Assembly: GCA_023079485.1 (NCBI GenBank)
Contig: CM041097.1
Span: forward strand, 21,249,158-21,313,157
DNA from: Archilochus colubris
Taxonomy: Eukaryota > Chordata > Aves > Apodiformes > Trochilidae
Reading direction: 5' to 3'
DNA length: 64,000 nucleotides
The translations under genes and the position numbers were made by a program. Shown here piece after piece: positions 62,101 to 64,000 of the stretch (the first letter of the stretch is position 1; every line of letters starts with the position of its first letter). The notes beneath the pieces were generated by a model. The model ran no database searches. It was not told where the DNA came from and saw nothing but the letters and a program-made list of their open reading frames with translations.

Positions 62101-64000
62101 CAAGCCACATGATGAAAGATGATTTCTCTGGGAAAAACTACCTGAGGAACCATTAACACAAGGCAAAGACAAGTTGTCTTCTGTCCTTTTTATTCTACCA
62201 TCATCCAGTACACAGCCATCACTTTCTCTGTTAACAGAGACAGGTATCTCTCTCCCTTCAACAGAGTAAGATCGAGGATATAAAATAAAACGTCTTGACT
62301 TGGTTGGTAATGCCCTGTTGGCTTCCATTGGTTTTCCTTCCAGTGAAAAAAAGTTATTGCTTAAATGCTCTGTCCCGGGGCCATTGTGTGAAGATGTTAA
62401 ATCAGCTTCAGGTCCAGTTTCTTCTGGAACTGTTTCTGGGACATAGCCCGGCATTTTCCCAGAGAGTGACCGTGTTCTAGTGACAGTGCTTTTACAATCA
62501 GTGGGCAGCAAGTTGTTTTCACCATACATGCCTAATTCATCCCTTTTACTGTGATCAGCTCCTAAATCAGTCTGCCAATCATAAGCAATTTCATTTTCTG
62601 CAGGAAGCACATAAGGATCATCTAGAGAATCCCTGCTAGTTTCTCTTTCCTCTGATTCTTCAGGTACAATGACCACTTCAGGGACTGATAGATTTTTATG
62701 CAAGACATGTTTGATGCCAGTTTCTACATTAATTTTGCCATGCTTATAGACTTCTAATTCTTCCTCAAGTGGTACCTGTTGAGGCGGACTTGGGATGCTT
62801 TTGCTGAGGCTGTTGCCTTCCACCTCACTGTCTCCAAGTTCCAGCTCATCTGACTTAGAGGTTTCCACAGTACTTTCACTAAGCTCTTCAACAGTCTCAT
62901 CTTCCAGCTCTGGCTCTATCCCTTGACTACTAGGTAAACTCTCAGAAATCACATCGTCTTCCAGAGAGGCCCCTTCTTTTTGAAGATTCTCAAGAACCCA
63001 TGAATGTTCCAAGGGTTTTTCCTCACCACATTCATTCTCATAAGCAGCAATTTGACAGCTGTCTTCCATATTCTCTGCATTCACAGCTTCCTCTTCGGCT
63101 TCCTCAGAGTCTCTGCTTGCTTCACAGGCTACCTCTGTCTTCTCCTCACCTCTCCTCTCTGTGATCTCGCAGCTTTCACTGGTATCTGAATTCTTGTGAT
63201 CATCTGGATCTGCTTCCTCCTCTTCAGCTGCTGTTTGAGGGCTGGACTCTCCCAAACAATTTTCAATATTGGGTTCATCTTCACATGGTCCTAAGTCAAA
63301 AGCTGTTTCTTTGCTGATCTCCTTGGGCAACATGACAGGGCTTGCACAGTTTGTTTCTAACTCACCTTCTATGTTCAAATCAAGGTCTGCATGTGCACTG
63401 TGGTCACCATCATGTGCAAAACACCCATGTCCCTTCTCTAAAATCCCTGGCAGTTCCTCCTCCTCCATCCCTGCCTTCTCACAATTTGGGACTGATTCAT
63501 CTGTGGGCAGTGGCATTACAATGGTATCTTCGCAGATGTCACCTATTAGTTCCTCATCTGTATTCAAAATGATACTGCTTTCAGTCTTACAATCACTCCT
63601 GTCCTTAACCAGTTCCAGGTTATCAGAAGTTTCCTCACTGTTTTTTGTTTCAGTACAATCAGCAACATGCTCATCTTCACCTAAATTCTTGGAAGCATCA
63701 TCATCTCCATCAGGGGCATCTGAGGACTCATCATAAGGTTCTTCGGACAGGTCATAGTCTCTGGTTGACTCTTCAGAGTCTGGTTCCATTGGTTCAGCAA
63801 TATCTGAAGCGTTATGGAGTTTATCTTCAGTGACTTCTCGATTTCTGGTATCCTCGTCATTAGAGGTGTTATCCTTTGCCTTCTCTACCCCTTCTGAAGT
63901 TTCTGAGACTTCATTTTCCAGAGAGGAATCGAGGTTCTGATCATGCTCATGTTCCAAGTCATTACAGTCCTTACTGGTCAGCTGAGCTTCAGGAAAGACA
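11078..64000 (-). CDS. FGD5: FGD5, Cdc42 guanine-nucleotide exchange factor (5' end cut off)
   Basis: Twenty minus-strand coding exons join into one frame: 61385-64000, 47526-47655, 42246-42304, 42105-42135, 36363-36505, 34627-34783, 34158-34245, 32400-32450, 30776-30834, 28619-28690, 27262-27330, 23206-23289, 22632-22711, 19152-19251, 18384-18521, 17225-17327, 15447-15586, 13619-13747, 11796-11944, 11078-11114. From the first whole codon (63997-63999) this gives 1,477 residues, close to the roughly 1,460 of mammalian FGD5, so little is missing. Order: acidic N-terminal half (1-871), DH about 917-1111, PH1 about 1136-1240, FYVE about 1266-1322, PH2 about 1382-1477. FGD-family DH domains load GTP on Cdc42, and the PH and FYVE parts bind phosphoinositides at membranes. 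FGD5 is known from endothelium and blood stem cells. The frame is open at the window edge, so the start codon lies beyond 64000. Confidence 0.97.
11115..11795 (-). other. FGD5: FGD5 intron 19
   Basis: 681 bp with GT-AG ends; nothing else recognised in it. Confidence 0.85.
11796..11944 (-). CDS. FGD5: FGD5 exon 19: PH2 second half
   Basis: 149 bases, acceptor GCTTTCAG, donor GTATGG. Encodes [20 protein letters not shown], an acidic loop and [20 protein letters not shown] then SAQ (residues 1417-1465), the later strands of PH2. Confidence 0.97.
11945..13618 (-). other. FGD5: FGD5 intron 18
   Basis: 1,674 bp, GT-AG ends, plain AT-rich sequence with no identified element. Confidence 0.85.
13619..13747 (-). 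CDS. FGD5: FGD5 exon 18: PH2 first half
   Basis: 129 bases, phase 0, acceptor CTGCTCCAG, donor GTACAG. Encodes [16 protein letters not shown], then [20 protein letters not shown] and YTYIANE (residues 1374-1416). GYLSR...[16 protein letters not shown] is a textbook PH opening. A perfect hairpin lies 43-79 bases upstream of its acceptor. Confidence 0.97.
13748..15446 (-). other. FGD5: FGD5 intron 17
   Basis: 1,699 bp. Contains a perfect 16-bp-stem hairpin (13791-13827) near the acceptor of exon 18 and a T/G homopolymer-rich stretch around 14070-14130. Confidence 0.85.
13791..13827. repeat. Perfect inverted repeat, 16-bp arms, 5-base loop
   Basis: Arms 13791-13806 and 13812-13827 are exact reverse complements around CATGT. 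On the FGD5 transcript the hairpin ends about 42 bases before the exon 18 acceptor AG, just upstream of the branch-point zone. Confidence 0.9.
15447..15586 (-). CDS. FGD5: FGD5 exon 17: linker between FYVE and PH2
   Basis: 140 bases, acceptor ATCTTGCAG, donor GTAGGA. Encodes [15 protein letters not shown]...[14 protein letters not shown] then [13 protein letters not shown] (residues 1328-1373), rich in serine with a basic cluster. Direct joining to exon 16 is in frame (KKR-E-RPLSM). Mammalian FGD5 seems, from memory, to carry a few more residues here. Confidence 0.93.
15587..17224 (-). other. FGD5: FGD5 intron 16
   Basis: 1,638 bp. Carries a degraded CR1 fragment (about 16640-17010) and a short TA-rich run near 16298-16312. 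Confidence 0.85.
16640..17010 (-). mobile_element. Degraded CR1 LINE, 3' part
   Basis: On the minus strand the translation contains [20 protein letters not shown], matching the C-terminal end of the CR1 second reading frame, followed by the CR1-like 3' untranslated part. It is truncated at its 5' end and badly mutated, an old copy. Confidence 0.75.
17225..17327 (-). CDS. FGD5: FGD5 exon 16: FYVE zinc finger, second half
   Basis: 103 bases, acceptor GGAACAG, donor GTAGGA. Encodes [20 protein letters not shown] then [14 protein letters not shown] (residues 1293-1326). It supplies the last four zinc cysteines, C1295, C1298, C1316 and C1319; KVC stands where RVC is canonical. Confidence 0.97.
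17328..18383 (-). other. FGD5: FGD5 intron 15
   Basis: 1,056 bp splitting the FYVE finger between its second and third zinc pairs. Contains a 22-bp near-perfect palindrome at 18214-18235; nothing else recognised. Confidence 0.85.
18214..18235. repeat. Short palindrome
   Basis: TATAATGACT and AGTCATTATA flank two bases (AC). It could form a small cruciform or be chance. Confidence 0.7.
18384..18521 (-). CDS. FGD5: FGD5 exon 15: FYVE zinc finger, first half
   Basis: 138 bases, phase 0, acceptor GATTTTAAG, donor GTAAGA. Encodes residues 1247-1292, with CMNC, then [10 protein letters not shown]. Zinc ligands visible here are C1271, C1274, C1287 and C1290. The basic RRHHC patch is the PI3P-contact signature. 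The WxxD motif normally before the first CxxC is absent (SHVMM instead). Confidence 0.97.
18522..19151 (-). other. FGD5: FGD5 intron 14
   Basis: 630 bp, GT-AG ends; no element recognised. Confidence 0.85.
19152..19251 (-). CDS. FGD5: FGD5 exon 14: PH1 C-terminal helix
   Basis: 100 bases, acceptor CTTCCACAG, donor GTAAAA. Encodes [20 protein letters not shown]... (residues 1214-1246). The tryptophan in RDDWYNCI is the nearly invariant one of the closing PH helix. Confidence 0.94.
19252..22631 (-). other. FGD5: FGD5 intron 13
   Basis: 3,380 bp of ordinary intronic sequence. I saw only a short TA run near 19608-19620. Confidence 0.8.
22632..22711 (-). CDS. FGD5: FGD5 exon 13: PH1
   Basis: 80 bases, acceptor TATTTCTAG, donor GTACTG. 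Encodes [20 protein letters not shown] then CLTLSA (residues 1187-1212). It ends two bases into a serine codon that exon 14 completes. Confidence 0.94.
22712..23205 (-). other. FGD5: FGD5 intron 12
   Basis: 494 bp, GT-AG ends, nothing else recognised. Confidence 0.85.
23206..23289 (-). CDS. FGD5: FGD5 exon 12: PH1 core
   Basis: 84 bases, phase 0, acceptor TTCATATAG, donor GTATTG. Encodes [20 protein letters not shown] then TLAVSGMK (residues 1159-1186). The [11 protein letters not shown] junction with exon 11 is the usual PH strand 2-3 sequence. Confidence 0.95.
23290..27261 (-). other. FGD5: FGD5 intron 11
   Basis: 3,972 bp. Its main content is the pyrimidine minisatellite at 24058-24417. 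An A/C-rich patch lies near 25020-25130. No other element recognised. Confidence 0.85.
24058..24417. repeat. Polypyrimidine minisatellite, about 20 units of CCCTTTC-T(7-10)
   Basis: The plus strand is free of purines from 24058 to 24400 (343 bp), then one G and a T run. About 20 units of 15-17 bp, each CCCTTTC followed by 7-10 T, form an almost regular array. The FGD5 RNA strand is therefore a GGGAAAG-A(n) purine repeat. Such tracts can form triplex DNA and RNA-DNA hybrids, and change length readily. Confidence 0.97.
27262..27330 (-). CDS. FGD5: FGD5 exon 11: PH1 first strands
   Basis: 69 bases, phase 0 at both ends, acceptor CTCCTTCAG, donor GTAAGA. Encodes [13 protein letters not shown]...HPRHLFL (residues 1136-1158): the GxLxK opening and basic loop of a PH domain, where phosphoinositide contacts usually lie. 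Confidence 0.95.
27331..28618 (-). other. FGD5: FGD5 intron 10
   Basis: 1,288 bp; nothing recognised besides splice borders. Confidence 0.85.
28619..28690 (-). CDS. FGD5: FGD5 exon 10: DH-PH linker
   Basis: 72 bases, acceptor TCTCCCCCAG, donor GTGAGT, phase 0 at both ends. Encodes [15 protein letters not shown]...LLQPGR (residues 1112-1135), the linker characteristic of FGD proteins. Confidence 0.95.
28691..30775 (-). other. FGD5: FGD5 intron 9
   Basis: 2,085 bp; no repeat recognised. A patch at 29750-29785 has paired TTAAT motifs of homeodomain type. Confidence 0.8.
30776..30834 (-). CDS. FGD5: FGD5 exon 9: last DH helix
   Basis: 59 bases, acceptor CCCCTCAG, donor GTGAGT. Encodes [19 protein letters not shown] (residues 1093-1111), typical of the final DH helix that leads into the PH domain. 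Confidence 0.94.
30835..32399 (-). other. FGD5: FGD5 intron 8
   Basis: 1,565 bp. Contains the long hairpin at 31456-31509 and a C9/A8/GA-rich run at 32179-32213 near the exon 8 donor side. Confidence 0.85.
31456..31509. repeat. Imperfect inverted repeat, 21-22-base arms, 11-base loop
   Basis: Arm 31456-31477 pairs with 31489-31509. The inner 11 bp (GGCTATTGTG core) and the outer TGGCC ends match, with a few mismatches and one bulge between. Size and loop resemble a small-RNA precursor, but also a palindromic transposon remnant. Confidence 0.85.
32400..32450 (-). CDS. FGD5: FGD5 exon 8: DH domain
   Basis: 51 bases, acceptor TTTTCTACAG, donor GTAAAA. With the split codon it encodes [17 protein letters not shown] (residues 1075-1091), continuing the conserved helix of exon 7. 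Confidence 0.94.
32451..34157 (-). other. FGD5: FGD5 intron 7
   Basis: 1,707 bp; holds a CR1 3'-end fragment at 32536-32690. Confidence 0.85.
32536..32690 (-). mobile_element. CR1 LINE 3'-end fragment
   Basis: Begins with the ATCATAGAAT-type CR1 terminus, then GGTTAGAAGGGACC and GTCCAACCTTCTGCC, standard CR1 3' untranslated sequence read on the opposite strand. The element's sense is the minus strand. About 155 bp survive. Confidence 0.88.
34158..34245 (-). CDS. FGD5: FGD5 exon 7: conserved DH helix, tandem acceptor
   Basis: 88 or 85 bases. Encodes (Q)[14 protein letters not shown] then [14 protein letters not shown], which matches the most conserved DH helix (P-x-Q-R...Y...LL), with valine where many DH domains have proline. 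The acceptor is a tandem CAGCAG, so the exon may begin at 34245 (with glutamine) or 34242 (without). Donor GTCAGT. Confidence 0.93.
34246..34626 (-). other. FGD5: FGD5 intron 6
   Basis: 381 bp. Its acceptor is the tandem CAGCAG noted for exon 7. Confidence 0.88.
34627..34783 (-). CDS. FGD5: FGD5 exon 6: DH domain
   Basis: 157 bases, acceptor CCCTAG, donor GTAAGG. Encodes residues 994-1045 ([13 protein letters not shown]... to IIQEFE). It completes the split tryptophan codon from exon 5 and is in frame with exon 7. Confidence 0.95.
34784..36362 (-). other. FGD5: FGD5 intron 5
   Basis: 1,579 bp; nothing recognised. Confidence 0.85.
36363..36505 (-). CDS. FGD5: FGD5 exon 5: DH domain
   Basis: 143 bases, acceptor TTCACAG, donor GTAAGT. 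Encodes [15 protein letters not shown]...[20 protein letters not shown] and ends in LK plus two bases of a tryptophan codon (residues 946-993). The [12 protein letters not shown] part is the second DH helix region. Confidence 0.95.
40800..40838. repeat. AAAC microsatellite
   Basis: About nine AAAC-type units, slightly imperfect at the left end. Confidence 0.9.
41395..41419. repeat. 25-base T run
   Basis: Uninterrupted T run on the plus strand (A run in the FGD5 RNA). No retroposed gene is attached that I can recognise. Confidence 0.95.
41957..42104. repeat. Local direct duplication, copy 1 (contains exon 4 donor)
   Basis: About 148 bp roughly 90% identical to 43757-43899, in the same orientation, 1,800 bp apart. 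It runs from CTAACAG to the GTAAGT donor of exon 4 (TTACTTAC on the plus strand). Similarity fades once the exon is entered. Confidence 0.9.
42105..42135 (-). CDS. FGD5: FGD5 exon 4: 31-base DH microexon
   Basis: 31 bases, acceptor TTTCCCCAG, donor GTAAGT. Encodes [10 protein letters not shown] (residues 936-945), completing the conserved SEKxYVEML helix begun in exon 3. Only 110 bp of intron separates it from exon 3. The intron right after it is duplicated 1.8 kb away (see repeats). Confidence 0.92.
42136..42245 (-). other. FGD5: FGD5 intron 3 (110 bp)
   Basis: Very short intron between exons 3 and 4 with GTGAGT and TTTCCCCAG ends. Confidence 0.88.
42246..42304 (-). CDS. FGD5: FGD5 exon 3: start of the DH domain
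   Basis: 59 bases, acceptor TTAACAG, donor GTGAGT. Encodes [19 protein letters not shown] (residues 916-934) and two bases of the next codon. IAQELxxSEK is the first conserved DH helix. Its stop-free frame is short, so it is easy to miss; I found it from the phase and family sequence. Confidence 0.9.
43757..43899. repeat. Local direct duplication, copy 2 (carries a decoy donor)
   Basis: Partner of 41957-42104. It keeps a perfect GTAAGT donor on the minus strand at its right end, followed by a decayed stretch that aligns loosely with exon 4 (CCAG...CTGTAT before the donor). This looks like a duplicate of the exon's 3' border inside intron 2. Confidence 0.88.
44741..45315 (-). mobile_element. 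CR1 LINE, 5'-truncated, partly readable
   Basis: Ends at 44741 with the CR1 octamer repeat (ATCATAGAATCATAGAAT on the plus strand). The minus-strand translation gives [20 protein letters not shown], then [25 protein letters not shown] and, after a stop and frame change near 45040, [17 protein letters not shown]: the end of CR1 reverse transcriptase ORF2. Dead, but younger than the other copies here. Confidence 0.95.
47107..47290 (-). mobile_element. Ancient CR1/L3-like relic
   Basis: Contains a CTCCATCTCCTATACAATGC-like stretch and a following TTTTAAAATTCTCAAG-type piece that resemble old CR1-group 3' ends. Heavily mutated; family assignment tentative. Confidence 0.45.
47526..47655 (-). CDS. 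FGD5: FGD5 exon 2: linker before DH
   Basis: 130 bases, acceptor ...CTGCAG, donor GTAAAA. Encodes [15 protein letters not shown], then an acidic serine-rich stretch ending LINK (residues 873-915). The [10 protein letters not shown] start is a recognisable FGD5 feature. This links the disordered half to the DH domain. Confidence 0.93.
50030..50345. promoter_or_regulatory. Candidate intronic enhancer patch
   Basis: GC-richer than the surrounding intron. TTTCCGG (ETS core, reverse) at 50168-50174 overlaps GTAAACA (forkhead) at 50174-50180, with CACTTCCT (ETS, reverse) at 50186-50193 and TGATAA (GATA) at 50288-50293. Close ETS and forkhead sites are a known mark of endothelial enhancers. This is motif evidence only. 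Confidence 0.3.
59400..59480. repeat. Degenerate CATG/TATG simple sequence
   Basis: Alternating purine-pyrimidine stretch with repeated CATGTATG and ACATGTA words. A decayed microsatellite. Confidence 0.5.
61385..64000 (-). CDS. FGD5: FGD5 exon 1: acidic N-terminal half (partial)
   Basis: A single exon of at least 2,615 coding bases, open to the window edge with no stop. A TTG codon at 63955-63957 and nearby codons are internal, since the frame continues upstream. Residues 1-450 are strongly acidic (E/D runs) and probably disordered. A lysine-rich patch ([10 protein letters not shown], about 61930-61985) and serine/arginine stretches follow. Near the end are three spaced tyrosine motifs, YENI (61588-61590), YENI (61558-61560) and YVDM (61450-61452). 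The YxxM form is the consensus for the PI3-kinase p85 SH2 domain. The exon ends in GAAAG before GTACTG (donor 61383-61384), and the split AG+C codon gives a serine into exon 2. Confidence 0.95.

Noticed and set aside
63955..63957. A start codon for FGD5 at this position
   Set aside because: The codon is TTG and the same frame stays open upstream to the window edge, so it is internal.
1..64000. CRISPR arrays, operons, insertion sequences, tRNA or rRNA genes
   Set aside because: None seen; the window is an ordinary vertebrate intron-rich locus, and a bacterial-type system is not expected or supported.

Overview
This is a stretch of a bird nuclear genome. Two things show it: copies of the CR1 LINE with the bird-type 3' end, and one long protein gene on the minus strand whose 20 spliced pieces join without a break into FGD5 (FYVE, RhoGEF and PH domain-containing protein 5). 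The species cannot be fixed from the sequence alone.

Layout, left to right. Positions 1-280 are ordinary non-coding DNA. Positions 280-1800 are a TATA-less CpG island with three CCAAT boxes, two YY1-type motifs and G-rich runs. In mammals the DNA just downstream of FGD5 is a shared promoter firing NR2C2 one way and the lncRNA FGD5-AS1 the other. Here that predicts NR2C2 leaving the window leftward (minus strand) and an FGD5-AS1-like lncRNA running rightward from about 570. This is inferred from gene order and promoter signals; the lncRNA exons could not be fixed. Positions 1800-9800 hold no convincing protein gene, but contain candidate lncRNA splice and poly(A) signals and two GC-rich blocks. 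FGD5 occupies about 9800-64000 on the minus strand: 3'UTR about 9800-11077, stop codon at 11078-11080, then exons 20 to 2 between 11078 and 47655, then a very large first coding exon from 61385 to the window edge, where the reading frame is still open. The true start lies beyond 64000.

The assembled product has 1,477 visible residues: a long acidic N-terminal half (exon 1), a DH (RhoGEF) domain (exons 3-9), PH1 (exons 11-14), FYVE zinc finger (exons 15-16), a basic/serine linker (exon 17) and PH2 (exons 18-20). Every exon carries AG/GT borders and all phases agree. FGD5 is known as a Cdc42 exchange factor of endothelial and blood stem cells.

Introns hold four CR1 fragments (all in the FGD5 sense orientation), a 343-bp unbroken pyrimidine minisatellite, two strong hairpins, a 1.8-kb-apart duplication that includes the exon 4 splice donor, and a GC-rich patch in intron 1 with ETS, FOX and GATA motifs. 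I found no self-contained new system. The most interesting items are the splice-site duplication, the hairpin next to the exon 18 acceptor and the pyrimidine tract.
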